A model generated the notes under the pieces. That model was not told the DNA's origin, ran no database searches, and saw nothing but the letters and a program-made list of their open reading frames with translations. From positions 1 to 43,913 of the forward strand of contig NZ_VNWP01000018.1 of assembly GCF_014224355.1 (NCBI RefSeq): 43,913 nt of DNA. The letters are read 5' to 3'. A program made the translations under genes and the position numbers. Positions 1 to 8,032 of the stretch are shown here, in pieces (positions within the stretch are counted from its first letter, which is position 1; each line of letters opens with the position of its first letter). This stretch comes from Synechococcus sp. BSA11S. Lineage in GTDB: Bacteria > Cyanobacteriota > Cyanobacteriia > PCC-6307 > Cyanobiaceae.

Positions 1-2
1 CT

Positions 3-143
3 GAGGACCCCGAATTCGAGACCTTCTACACGAAGAACATTCTTCTGAACGAAGGTCTGCGTGCCTGGATGGCACCGGCCGACCAGCCGCATGAAAACTT
101 CGTCTTCCCTGAAGAGGTTCTGCCCCGGGGCAACGCTCTCTGA
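3..143 (+). CDS. psbD: Photosystem II D2 protein, C-terminal end (partial)
   Basis: The frame open from base 3 to the TGA at 141-143 encodes the last 46 residues of the D2 reaction-centre protein. It ends in the characteristic tail with [14 protein letters not shown], then [12 protein letters not shown], and finally VLPRGNAL. D2 pairs with D1 in the thylakoid membrane to hold the primary charge-separation cofactors. The rest of the gene lies upstream of the window. In cyanobacteria the psbD copy cotranscribed with psbC overlaps the psbC start. Here a strong terminator follows about 70 bases after the stop and no psbC is present, so this is probably the separate second psbD copy. Identity is certain; the second-copy status is inference. 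Confidence 0.96.
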
Positions 144-210
144 TCCCTGGATGGGCCCACTGGCCCGTTGTGGCCTCTGGATCCCCTTGGCAGTCCTCAG
201 ATTGCTCAGC

Positions 211-236
211 AAGGTGCCCTTCGGGGCGCCTTTTTT
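211..236 (+). terminator. Intrinsic terminator after psbD
   Basis: A 7-bp stem (GGTGCCC pairing with GGGCGCC, one G-T wobble) closes a TTCG tetraloop and runs straight into six T. This is a textbook rho-independent terminator 68 bases after the psbD stop. Confidence 0.9.
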
Positions 237-332
237 GTGGCCGGCCCACGTCCTTCAGCCGCCGCCTCCACAGCCAGAGGCGATCGCTGTGCTTTCGAGC
301 TGACAGGCTCTCACTGCCCTCTGCAATTCCCC

Positions 333-448
333 TAGATTCGTCCTGTTCCGTCAGCAGTGCCGTGGAGCAGCCCGGAAGGACTTGTGCCGGAAGAGCTCGC
401 TCCGAAGACGACACCGGCTGGCCTTATCCCCCCAAGGAGGAGGTGCCC
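333..448 (+). promoter_or_regulatory. Structured leader-like region, possibly glutamine-type (glnA/downstream-peptide) RNA
   Basis: This fills the gene-free stretch between psbD and the minus-strand gene ending at 615. A -10-like TAGATT lies at 333-338. A 7-bp helix pairs 343-349 with 364-370, and a 5-bp outer helix can pair 338-342 with 407-411. CCGGAAG occurs at 372-378 and 387-393, and CCGAAG at 402-407. A strong purine-rich ribosome binding site (AAGGAGGAGG, 434-443) and a tiny frame follow. A three-way junction with GGAAG and GAAG joiners before a short peptide resembles the cyanobacterial glnA/downstream-peptide RNAs. However, the expected CGUUC/GAACG outer stem is not present, and if TAGATT is the -10 the outer stem would not be fully transcribed. 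Tentative. Confidence 0.25.
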
Positions 449-502
449 GTGAGCCACAGTTCCATGACCCAGGGTCTGCTGATCGCGGAGAACGCCGGCT
501 GA
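449..502 (+). CDS. Possible 17-residue peptide after structured leader
   Basis: A GTG at 449 sits six bases after AAGGAGGAGG, one of the strongest ribosome binding sites in the window, and opens a 17-codon frame (VSHSSMTQGLLIAENAG) ending at TGA 500-502. An internal ATG at 464 would give 12 residues. No family is recognised. The case rests only on the binding site and on the structured RNA upstream; it could equally be chance in a high-GC region. Confidence 0.2.
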   Translation: MSHSSMTQGLLIAENAG

Positions 503-614
503 TTTCGGCGCCAGTTTCCTGATCAATCGGTTCCGCGCCAGAGCGGACCCGGCGAACGCCCCCGTGGCCGCGCTCTCCAGAGCCGGCGACGGGGGCATCG
601 TTCTTTCAACCGGC

Positions 615-2201
615 TCAGCGCTCGAGCTGGCGCCGGATCGAGTTGATCAGCTCCTGCAGCTGCCGCCGTGCCGGCTCCACATCGGGCTGGTTCCGTTGCA
701 GGAGCACCACTCCATCGTCGAAGGCCTGCACGCCATAGTCCTCAGGCAAGGAGGCCAGTGCCTCGAGGCTGCTCTCCAGAGCTCTGCGATCGCTGAAAAA
801 AGCCACTCCGTAGCGACGCAGCCAATCAAGATCCACGGCGATCCAGTCGACGACTCTGTTGCCGCCCTGGCGATCCCTGTAGATCACACCGTTCGGAAAG
901 CGGATCAGCACCGGTCGCTGGGCCAGATGGGGAATCAGGGGGGTGTTGGCGGCCACACTGGCACCCTCGGGAATCAGGCTCACAAGCTCTCGGGCACTGA
1001 CCCCGTGGCTCCACTGGCGCGCTGGGGAGCTGTAAACCCAGGGCTCGACGCTGTCGGGAATCAGAAATGAGAGGCTGCGGTTGGGGTTGGCCAGCAGGGT
1101 GAACAGCAGGGAGAGTCCGATGCAACCGATCCAGAGCCGCCGCAGCCGCCGCCTCGCGAAGGCCTGGGGGTGGCGTCGCCACCATTCGATGGCCCCTGCG
1201 AACAGTCCGGGCACCACAAGCAGCGCGTAGCGGAGGTTGATCGAGAGGGGGTTGTTCGACCCCTGCGCCAGCAACAGGCCCAGAAGGGGCACGCCCATCA
1301 GCAGCCAACTGTCGAGGCTGATCAGCGGCACCAGCATCAGGGGCAGTCCCTGGGCCAGCAGGTAGCGCAAGGTCTCTGAAGGGGGCCAGATCAGTTCGCG
1401 CAGAACCACCAGGGGCTGGCGCAGGGCCTTGAGCAGCACCTCAAGGCTGCTGGCCTGCTCGGCGTCACCGATGTACTGGCCGAAGTTCTCCACCATGAAA
1501 CGGCGGGAGTTGTCGTCGCTGAACAGCGGCATCAACACGTTGGTCACCAGCAGCACCCAGCCCAGGCCGAGCGTGGCCAGTCCCAGGGCCAGGGCCCACT
1601 GCCGGCGCTGGCGCACCAGGATCCAGAGGCTGACCCCCAGCAGCAGCACACCGGTGTCCTCCCGGATCATCGGCACCGCCAGGGCAGCCACGGCCACCAG
1701 CCACCAGCGGCGCCGCTGCAGCCCGAACCAGAGCGCCAGGAAGGCCAGCGGCAGCTGGCAGAGGTCGGTGAAGTTCCCCCAGGTGGGGCCAATCACCGCA
1801 TTGGCGCCGTAGAAGCTGCAGGCCAGGAAGGCGGCCAGCCAGGGATCCTCCAGCCGTTCCCGGGCGATCCGGTGCAGCACCAGCCCCGCGGCCGTCATCA
1901 GACCCACCTGCACCAGCGGCAGCGCCCAGATCCCCAGCAGCCCCACCAGGGGCACCCACAGCAGCAGGGCCGGCGTGAAGTGTTGCCCCAGACGGTGATA
2001 TCCCAGGGAGGGAGGTTCCCCGGCGTGGATCACGTTGGTGGAGAGCTGGGAGGAGAGGGTGCTCTCGAAGGGATGGCCGTGCAGTCCGCTCCAGATCGTC
2101 TGCAGGAAAATTCCCTGGTCGTAGGAAGCGGTGAGCACCTGCAGCCGCCACCACTGCAGCAGCAGCCCCACCAGCGCGAACAGGGCAGCCGCCAACAGCA
2201 C
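615..2201 (-). CDS. DUF2079 family polytopic membrane protein
   Basis: The product is about 528 residues with many hydrophobic segments, typical of DUF2079 membrane proteins, a family of unknown function related in layout to GT39/GT83 lipid-linked sugar transferases. Early residues include LTASYDQGIFLQTIW, with the acidic position before the first extracytoplasmic loop that such transferases use. The C-terminal 120 residues are less hydrophobic and probably extracytoplasmic. The frame is open far upstream (to 2576), but that part overlaps the preceding gene. The first canonical start after that gene's stop is GTG 2201, placed just before the first membrane segment. It is the last gene of a three-gene unit with two GT39-like proteins. 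Substrate unknown. Confidence 0.8.
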   Translation of the reverse strand: MLLAAALFALVGLLLQWWRLQVLTASYDQGIFLQTIWSGLHGHPFESTLSSQLSTNVIHAGEPPSLGYHRLGQHFTPALLLWVPLVGLLGIWALPLVQVGLMTAAGLVLHRIARERLEDPWLAAFLACSFYGANAVIGPTWGNFTDLCQLPLAFLALWFGLQRRRWWLVAVAALAVPMIREDTGVLLLGVSLWILVRQRRQWALALGLATLGLGWVLLVTNVLMPLFSDDNSRRFMVENFGQYIGDAEQASSLEVLLKALRQPLVVLRELIWPPSETLRYLLAQGLPLMLVPLISLDSWLLMGVPLLGLLLAQGSNNPLSINLRYALLVVPGLFAGAIEWWRRHPQAFARRRLRRLWIGCIGLSLLFTLLANPNRSLSFLIPDSVEPWVYSSPARQWSHGVSARELVSLIPEGASVAANTPLIPHLAQRPVLIRFPNGVIYRDRQGGNRVVDWIAVDLDWLRRYGVAFFSDRRALESSLEALASLPEDYGVQAFDDGVVLLQRNQPDVEPARRQLQELINSIRRQLER

Positions 2202-2223
2202 GGCCCGCTCGGCCTGCTTCTGC

Positions 2224-3918
2224 TCAGCGGGCCGGGTTGGCAGGGTCCTTGGCTGGTCCTTCGCAGAGCCAGCGTTGCCAGTTGTCGTCACCGAGAGCCT
2301 CCAGGTCACAGGTGGAATCCTGAAGCCGCAGGCGTCCGGGGTTGCCAGGTTCCACTGTCCCGTGGCCGTCGCCACGGCGCAGCAGCACCCTGAAGCGGCT
2401 GGGCCAGTGGTCCCCAGGGCTGTCGGGAAGATTGAAGATCTCCTGCTCGGCGTACCAGCGAAGGCTGGGCCGCTGACCCTGGCGCTCAGGCATGTGGATC
2501 GGCAGGTCGCCGGCGGCGCCGGGCTTTCCGGCCTGTCGGGCCAGCTCCGCCGGCGGCAGCACCGATGACGTTTCATTCAATTCCCAGTTCCAGAACGGGC
2601 TCAGGAAGAACAGCAGCAACGAGGTGCACCACCCGAGCAGCAGCAGCCCCAGCCCCAGCCGACGCCGTGCCGGGGACTGCCGCACCAGGTTGATCCCCCC
2701 CAGCAGCAACCCAAGCCCTGCGGGCAGGGGCAACCAGCGGGCGCTGCTGAGCCAAGGGTCCTGCCCGACGAGCCAGGGGATCGGCAGCGAGGCCAGCAGG
2801 AAGGCCAGCAGCAACACTCCCCCCAGCAGAGCCCAGAACCAGGGCAGCCGCCCCAGCAACCCCCTTGGCCTTGGGCCGCTGTCCACCAGCCGTGCCAGCA
2901 CCGGCCCGCAGATCAGACAGAAGGGCGGCCAGAGCAGGAGGCTGTACCAGGGCAGCTGGGTCTTCATCGGCAGCACCGTGAGGCTGGCGGCCAGGGTGAG
3001 GCCCAGGCTCCAGCGCCCGGCCTGATGGCGCCTCTCACCCCAGGCCAGGCCCAGGCCGATGGGCCAGAGGGGGAGCCAGGGCCAACCGCCTTCCAGCACC
3101 TCCAGCAGGGGCTCAAGCGGACTGCCATGGTGCTCCTCCACCGTGGAGGTGAAGCGCAGCAGCCCCTGGCCGCCCCACATCAGCAGGGCCTCCTCTCCCC
3201 GCTGCAGGCCATGCCAGCCGTGCCAGGCCAGACCCACCGAGAGCCCAAGGGCCAGCCCCAGCGCCAACCGCATCCAGGCCTGCCGATCCAGATCGCGATC
3301 GAGCCAACGCAGCACCAGACCCGTGGCCAGCACCGGAAGCACCACAGGTGCCTTGAGCAGCAACAGTGCGCTGCCCGCGGCTCCCGCGATCAGACCGCCA
3401 GCCAGGGCTCTGCGAGGCCTGGGCGTGGCCAGCAGCAGACCCAGCCAGAGCAGGGCCATGGCACTCAGCTGGGCTCCATCGAGCATGGCCAACCGGCCGT
3501 GGCGAGCCAGGGGCATCAGGGTCAGGGCGATCGCCGCCGCACCAACGGCCGCCAGGGGTTGCCTGGGCCGCAGCCGCAGCTGAATCGCCCCGATCAACGG
3601 CACCAGCAGACTGGAGACCAGCGCCGGCGCGAGCCGGATCACCCAGTCGGGAGGGCGTGCGCTGGCCCCGCCCCCGAGGCCCTGCCAGAGCTGGATCACG
3701 CCGGCGATCAGCCAGTGCAGTCCCGGAGGCTTGTTGAGATAGGTGGATCCCCAAAACGTCGGCAGAAGAGTGTCTGGCCACGACGCCTGGCTGATCTCGA
3801 AGGCCACCCGGGCCACGATCCCTTCATCCCAGTCGCGCAGGGGCAGATTGCCCAGCCCGGCCAGGGCCAGCAGCAGGGCCACGGCCCAGAGCCCGAGCAG
3901 GGCGCGGCTGACTCTCAT
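2224..3918 (-). CDS. ArnT/GT39-like membrane glycosyltransferase
   Basis: The 564-residue protein starts with a membrane segment followed by LPLRDWDEGIVARVA, the acidic DxE-type motif of PMT/ArnT-like transferases that take sugars from polyprenyl phosphate carriers on the outer face of the membrane. At least ten more hydrophobic segments follow, then a soluble C-terminal part. The start ATG overlaps the upstream stop by one base (TGATG), so translation is probably coupled. The context of two related membrane proteins suggests stepwise glycosylation of an envelope component. Donor and acceptor cannot be read from the sequence. Confidence 0.82.
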   Translation of the reverse strand: MRVSRALLGLWAVALLLALAGLGNLPLRDWDEGIVARVAFEISQASWPDTLLPTFWGSTYLNKPPGLHWLIAGVIQLWQGLGGGASARPPDWVIRLAPALVSSLLVPLIGAIQLRLRPRQPLAAVGAAAIALTLMPLARHGRLAMLDGAQLSAMALLWLGLLLATPRPRRALAGGLIAGAAGSALLLLKAPVVLPVLATGLVLRWLDRDLDRQAWMRLALGLALGLSVGLAWHGWHGLQRGEEALLMWGGQGLLRFTSTVEEHHGSPLEPLLEVLEGGWPWLPLWPIGLGLAWGERRHQAGRWSLGLTLAASLTVLPMKTQLPWYSLLLWPPFCLICGPVLARLVDSGPRPRGLLGRLPWFWALLGGVLLLAFLLASLPIPWLVGQDPWLSSARWLPLPAGLGLLLGGINLVRQSPARRRLGLGLLLLGWCTSLLLFFLSPFWNWELNETSSVLPPAELARQAGKPGAAGDLPIHMPERQGQRPSLRWYAEQEIFNLPDSPGDHWPSRFRVLLRRGDGHGTVEPGNPGRLRLQDSTCDLEALGDDNWQRWLCEGPAKDPANPAR

Positions 3919-5831
3919 CAGCGCTCCTTCTTCAGCAGACTGGTCACGCGGCGGGTGGCATCGGGAACCGAACCGATGGCCCGCTGCAGGCTGAAGGGAT
4001 TGGCCATCAGGGCGCCGCTCACGTCGGAGAGGGCGTCCAGCACCGGCTCACGATGGCGCGGGGCCGCAGCGCTGGCCACGGCGTGGGCTCCCCAGGGGTT
4101 CCAGCCGGCCAGCAGCACCACGCTGCGGTAGGCCACCGGCCAGGGGTTCGCCGGCTCCAGGGTCTGGAGGCGGGCGAACCAACGCTCCGCCTGGTGTGGT
4201 CGGTTGCGGAGCACCGCCAGCAGTGCAAGGGTCCAGAGTGACTCACGATCGTCTGGATCCGCGCGCAGGCGCTGCTCGGCCCAGCTTTTCACCCGTTGCT
4301 GGTACTGCCAGTGACCGTCGAGCTGGTGCTGGGGCCCGATGGCCTCGAACACCGGAGCGAGACCTGCCGGACCTCGCCTCAGGCCCGAGGCCAGCGCGAT
4401 GAACCGGCGATCGAAGCGGGCCGAGTCCGCCACGGGCTGGCGGCGGGTCCAGAGCTCCACCGGCTCTCCGTCGCTCCAGGGCCAGCGGCCCACCAGCCGG
4501 AAGCGGGGGTCCTGGCGGATCGCGCCGGCCAACTCCCGGGAGGCCTCCCGCCGCATGCCGGCCTCACCGGTGGTGAGCAGAACCCACTCCGCCTGATCCA
4601 GCACCAGCTGACGCTCCCTGGACTTCCGCCCGAGCTGCCGCGCCACGATCTGACCTCCACGGGCCCGTCCAAGCACCGTAGCGGTGTGCTCATTGAGCTC
4701 CGCGGCATTGGGGAGCATCACCAGGGTGTGGGCCTGATCCCCCACCTGCTGGCGCATGGCATCCACCGCCTCAGGCAGGGGGGACCGGGGCTGCCAGCGG
4801 ATTTCCCTGGCCTGGGCCGCCATCGCGCCGCCGGCGCTGGCCACCAGGGCCAGGCCCAGAGCGCCGCCACAGGCGTGCCCCCAGCCACGCCTTTGCAGGG
4901 CCAGCCCCAGTTGCCACCAGCCCCGGCTCAGGATCAGCACCAGCAGGGGCAGCACCGGCGTGATGTAGCGGGGGTCCTTGTTGGGGCTGAGGGTCGTGAG
5001 CAGCCAGCCACTGAGGCTGCAACCGATCAACCAGCCCCAGCCCCGGCCGCCCGAGCCCTTGTCCCAGCGGGATTCCCAGGCGTTGATGATCGCCAACAGC
5101 CCGCCCACCAGGGCCGGCAGGCCATTGACCAGCCCCAGCTGCTGGGGCAAGAGCCTCGGATACCAGAGCAGGCCGGCCAGGCTGAACGGCGGCGGGTCAC
5201 CCTCCTGGGCCGCTGATTCCACCACCGCTCGATTGGTGCCTCCGATCGTGGTGATCCAGTTGTGCTGCAGCCAGGGGAGTACCAGGCTCAGCACCACCAC
5301 CAGGGCGGAGAGGGCCTGCCAGCGCCGTTGCCGCCGCCCCATCGCCCGGGCTGCCACCCAGAGGGCCGGCAGCAGCACGACAAGCAGGGCGCTCTGCTTC
5401 ACGAGAACGGCCGCCGCCAACGCCAGCGCGGCGGCGGTGGCCTGACTCCAGCGTCCGCCCCTGGGGTCTGGTGCAGCCCAGCGCCCCAGCAGCCAGAGGG
5501 CCAGCACACTGGTGGAGGCCAGGGGCAGATCCAGGGTGAAATCGGTCCGCAGGCTCAGCAAGGCCGGAGTGGTGCTGGTGAGAGCTGCCGCCAGCAGGCC
5601 GAACCCCGGTGACACCAGCTGGCGACCCCAGCAGGCGACGCTGACCAGAAGCAACCCCTGCCAGAGCGCCAGGGCGGCACTCGCCTGATCGGGGCTGTCG
5701 CCTGCCAGGGCGATCACCGTGCCATTCACCAGGCTCGCCAGTGGCGGCACCTTGGGGGAGAGGTCGAGCAGGGCCTGCCAGCCCCGCCAGCCCCCGCCGG
5801 GAATCAGTCCCAGGGCACGGCCGTGGTCCAC
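3918..5831 (-). CDS. GT39-like membrane glycosyltransferase with unclear start
   Basis: This is a polytopic protein related to the PMT/GT39 group, 637 residues from GTG 5831. The C-terminal third is soluble, with TPR-like helices (around DDRESLWTLALLAVLRN and HQAERWFARLQTLEP). The frame is open up to a TGA at 5991-5993. The upstream codons encode a convincing first membrane segment and the motif LPAWDQADYLNSA, which matches the catalytic acidic motif of the family. The true protein therefore very likely starts near 5975, but no ATG, GTG or TTG exists there; only CTG (5975) or ATC (5969) are available. The given 5' end is the first canonical start and probably truncates the N-terminus by about 45 residues. 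First gene of the three-gene unit. Confidence 0.75.
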   Translation of the reverse strand: MDHGRALGLIPGGGWRGWQALLDLSPKVPPLASLVNGTVIALAGDSPDQASAALALWQGLLLVSVACWGRQLVSPGFGLLAAALTSTTPALLSLRTDFTLDLPLASTSVLALWLLGRWAAPDPRGGRWSQATAAALALAAAVLVKQSALLVVLLPALWVAARAMGRRQRRWQALSALVVVLSLVLPWLQHNWITTIGGTNRAVVESAAQEGDPPPFSLAGLLWYPRLLPQQLGLVNGLPALVGGLLAIINAWESRWDKGSGGRGWGWLIGCSLSGWLLTTLSPNKDPRYITPVLPLLVLILSRGWWQLGLALQRRGWGHACGGALGLALVASAGGAMAAQAREIRWQPRSPLPEAVDAMRQQVGDQAHTLVMLPNAAELNEHTATVLGRARGGQIVARQLGRKSRERQLVLDQAEWVLLTTGEAGMRREASRELAGAIRQDPRFRLVGRWPWSDGEPVELWTRRQPVADSARFDRRFIALASGLRRGPAGLAPVFEAIGPQHQLDGHWQYQQRVKSWAEQRLRADPDDRESLWTLALLAVLRNRPHQAERWFARLQTLEPANPWPVAYRSVVLLAGWNPWGAHAVASAAAPRHREPVLDALSDVSGALMANPFSLQRAIGSVPDATRRVTSLLKKER

Positions 5832-6104
5832 GGCACTGTTGAGGTAGTCGGCTTGATCCCAGGCCGGCAGCCGCTGGTCGAGATGAAGCCAGAGCCTGTC
5901 GGCCAGTGTGCCCGCCAGCCAAAGGGCCGCCAGGGCCAGCCACCACAGCCAGGGGCGTTGGGACCGGATGTTCAGGGCCTTGGCGGCGGTTCAGGCCAGT
6001 GTGGACCAGCTGCCCTCCCCGTAGCCGTTGTGCGTTCTGTCACACCTGCACGGGCTGCCCGCAGGGCTGGGGGTGATTCTTCATGCAGGCGCATCGCGCC
6101 AACT

Positions 6105-6114
6105 TGTGTGAGGA
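6105..6114 (+). promoter_or_regulatory. Yfr1 target site over the ribosome binding site of porin 1
   Basis: TGTGTGAGGA is perfectly complementary (10 bases) to the core of the Yfr1-like RNA at 7836-7849. It includes the AGGA ribosome binding site and ends four bases before the ATG at 6119. In Prochlorococcus MED4, Yfr1 is known to repress two porin mRNAs through exactly this kind of pairing. Pairing here would block initiation. Confidence 0.75.
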
Positions 6115-6118
6115 CCCA

Positions 6119-7786
6119 ATGAAATTCTTCCGGCAACTCCTGCTGGCACCTGTCGCCCTCGGACTGATGGCCCCCGTGGCCGCCACCGCAGGCGAAATGA
6201 ACCTCGACGGCATCAACCAGTACGCCGCCTCCGAGGACCAGGTCACCAGCATCACCCAGTTCTCCGACGTGCAGCCCACCGAGTGGGCCTACCAGGCGCT
6301 CTCGAACCTGATCGAGCGCTATGGCTGCGTCGCTGGCTACCCCGATGGCACCTTCCGCGGCAAGAAGCCGCTGAGCCGCTGGGAAGCCGCTGCTCTGCTC
6401 AACGCCTGTCTCGATCGGATCACCGAGGTGACCGACGAACTGCGCCGGCTGATGAAGGAGTTCGAGAAGGAACTCGCCATCCTGCGCGGCCGGGTCGACA
6501 ACCTCGAGGCCAAGGTCGGTGAGCTGGAGGCCAACCAGTTCTCCACCACCACCAAGCTGCGTGGTGTGGCCACCTTCACCATCGGCGCCAACAGCTACAA
6601 CGGTGACGCTCGCGCCAGCATCGCCGAGTCCCTCGCTCTTGGAAGCACAGACCGTGGAGAGCGTGGCAGCTTCCTGGATCGCAAAGTGTTCCCTGGTGAG
6701 AAGTTCGCTGATGCCGCTGCGTTTCAGCAGGGTGCCACTGCCTTCAACTACAACCTCGACCTCTACCTCGACACCAGCTTCACCGGCAAGGACCTGCTGC
6801 GCACCCGTCTGCGTGCCGGCAACTACGGGGGTAGCCCCTGGGGTGCCGCCAATCCCGACAACCTGGTGGGCCTGAACGCCTTCGAGGTGGCCTTCGAGGG
6901 TGGCAGCGGTGCTGATTCCGTCGAAGTCAACCGTCTCTTCTACCAGTTCCCCCTGGGCAAGAGCTTCACCGCCACCATCGGCGGCAAGGTCCGTCAGGAC
7001 GACATGCTGGCCTTCTGGCCCAGCGTGTACCCCTCTGACACCGTCCTCGACATCTTCACCTACGGCGGTGCTCCCGGCACCTATCCCCTGACCCTTGGCT
7101 CAGGTGGTGGTATCTGGTGGAAGAGCGGCGGCTTCAGCGTCAGCGCCAACTACGTGGCCGCCAACGGCAACCTGGGTAACCCCAATGACGGTGGCATCGG
7201 CACCGATGGATCCGCCCAGAGCGGCACCGCTCAGATCGCCTGGAACAACGACAACTTCGGCATCGCCGCCGCCTACACCTACCTCACTCCCGAGGGCGGT
7301 CAGGCCGGTCTCTATGGCGGTAACGGCACCCCCCTGGCCAACCTCGGGTATGCCCTCTCCGATAGCGTGAATTCCGTTGGCATCAGCGGCTACTGGCAGC
7401 CCTCCAACTCCGGCTGGCTCCCCTCGATCAGCACCGGCTGGGGCCTCAACGCCCACAGCTCCGACAATTTCGATGAGATTGACGGTGCACAGACCCAGTC
7501 CTGGTACGTGGGTCTCCAGTGGTCTGATGTCTTCATCAAGGGCAACGACTTCGGCATGGCCGTGGGTCAGCCCACCTTCTTCACCAAGTCGGGTGACGAC
7601 GACATCCTCGAGGCCAACGACGGCAACTATGCCTGGGAGTGGTGGTACAAGTTCCAGGTGACCGATAACATTTCCGTCACCCCGGCTCTCTTCTACCTGA
7701 GCGTCCCCCTGGGTCAGCTCCAGAAAAACGACAGCGACTCCTTCGACAACTTCGGTGGCCTGGTCAAGACCACCTTCAAGTTCTGA
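6119..7786 (+). CDS. Outer-membrane porin with SLH domain (Som/OprB-type), copy 1
   Basis: The 555-residue precursor has an N-terminal signal peptide ending near ATAG (residue 25). An S-layer homology domain follows at about residues 48-105 (FSDVQPTEWAYQALSNLIE, GYPDGTFRGKKPLSRWEAAA), then a coiled-coil linker (105-137), and a beta-barrel of the carbohydrate-selective/iron-uptake porin type, ending in a terminal F (TTFKF) as expected for Bam-dependent insertion. It forms a channel in the outer membrane, with the SLH part binding the cell wall. ATG 6119 is chosen because the signal peptide starts there and AGGA precedes it. Its SLH-encoding DNA is almost identical to copy 2, while the barrels differ. 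Regulation by Yfr1 is likely. Confidence 0.92.
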   Translation: MKFFRQLLLAPVALGLMAPVAATAGEMNLDGINQYAASEDQVTSITQFSDVQPTEWAYQALSNLIERYGCVAGYPDGTFRGKKPLSRWEAAALLNACLDRITEVTDELRRLMKEFEKELAILRGRVDNLEAKVGELEANQFSTTTKLRGVATFTIGANSYNGDARASIAESLALGSTDRGERGSFLDRKVFPGEKFADAAAFQQGATAFNYNLDLYLDTSFTGKDLLRTRLRAGNYGGSPWGAANPDNLVGLNAFEVAFEGGSGADSVEVNRLFYQFPLGKSFTATIGGKVRQDDMLAFWPSVYPSDTVLDIFTYGGAPGTYPLTLGSGGGIWWKSGGFSVSANYVAANGNLGNPNDGGIGTDGSAQSGTAQIAWNNDNFGIAAAYTYLTPEGGQAGLYGGNGTPLANLGYALSDSVNSVGISGYWQPSNSGWLPSISTGWGLNAHSSDNFDEIDGAQTQSWYVGLQWSDVFIKGNDFGMAVGQPTFFTKSGDDDILEANDGNYAWEWWYKFQVTDNISVTPALFYLSVPLGQLQKNDSDSFDNFGGLVKTTFKF

Positions 7787-7814
7787 CCGAGGCTGATCAC
7801 TTGATCAGCCTCGG
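7787..7814 (+). terminator. Perfect 13-bp hairpin directly after porin 1 stop
   Basis: CCGAGGCTGATCA at 7787-7799 and its exact complement at 7802-7814 flank a 2-base spacer, beginning at the base after the stop codon. There is no T tract, so it is more a 3'-end stabiliser or attenuator than an intrinsic terminator. It separates porin 1 from the Yfr1-like RNA. Confidence 0.65.
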
Positions 7815-7823
7815 CTGATCTCT

Positions 7824-7900
7824 CCAACCAGATCAACTCCTCACACACCTTGATCTGGCTGGACTAGCTCAAAAGCCGTGGCGCCAGCCACGGCTTTTTT
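7824..7900 (+). ncRNA. yfr1: Yfr1-like small regulatory RNA
   Basis: ACTCCTCACACACC at 7836-7849 is the ultraconserved core of Yfr1, a cyanobacterial sRNA. It is mostly displayed as a 13-base loop on a long stem (7824-7836 with 7850-7862, one mismatch). A perfect 12-bp terminator hairpin follows (AAAAGCCGTGGC 7871-7882, GCCACGGCTTTT 7887-7898, then T). Total size about 77 bases, slightly longer than published Yfr1 RNAs as I recall them. The core pairs perfectly with the ribosome binding sites of both neighbouring porin genes. No convincing -10 box was seen just upstream, so it may start inside the hairpin at 7787-7814 or be processed from the porin 1 transcript. Confidence 0.88.
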
Positions 7901-7993
7901 GTTTTGAGCTGGTCGTTCTGAAGAGCCATTGGGATGTGATCGTCGACACCCAGCCATGTGCTCTTGGCTGGAGGGCTTGATCCTCAACGTCGA

Positions 7994-7999
7994 TAAAAT
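7994..7999 (+). promoter_or_regulatory. Possible -10 box of porin 2
   Basis: TAAAAT within an unusually AT-rich patch, 46 bases before the porin 2 ATG. No good -35 hexamer at 16-18 bases spacing. It would give a leader of roughly 40 bases containing the Yfr1 site. Confidence 0.4.
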
Positions 8000-8032
8000 C
8001 TTTAGGCGTCCTTCGGGGCCATCCCTCAATCG

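Noticed and set aside
2202-2576. N-terminal extension of the DUF2079 gene
   Set aside because: The 125 extra codons overlap the end of the preceding glycosyltransferase gene and encode an R/P/T-rich sequence without conservation features.
3025-4131. Long plus-strand open frame opposite the GT39-like genes
   Set aside because: Low-complexity Q/G/R/P-rich product, no domain, fully antisense to conserved membrane proteins.
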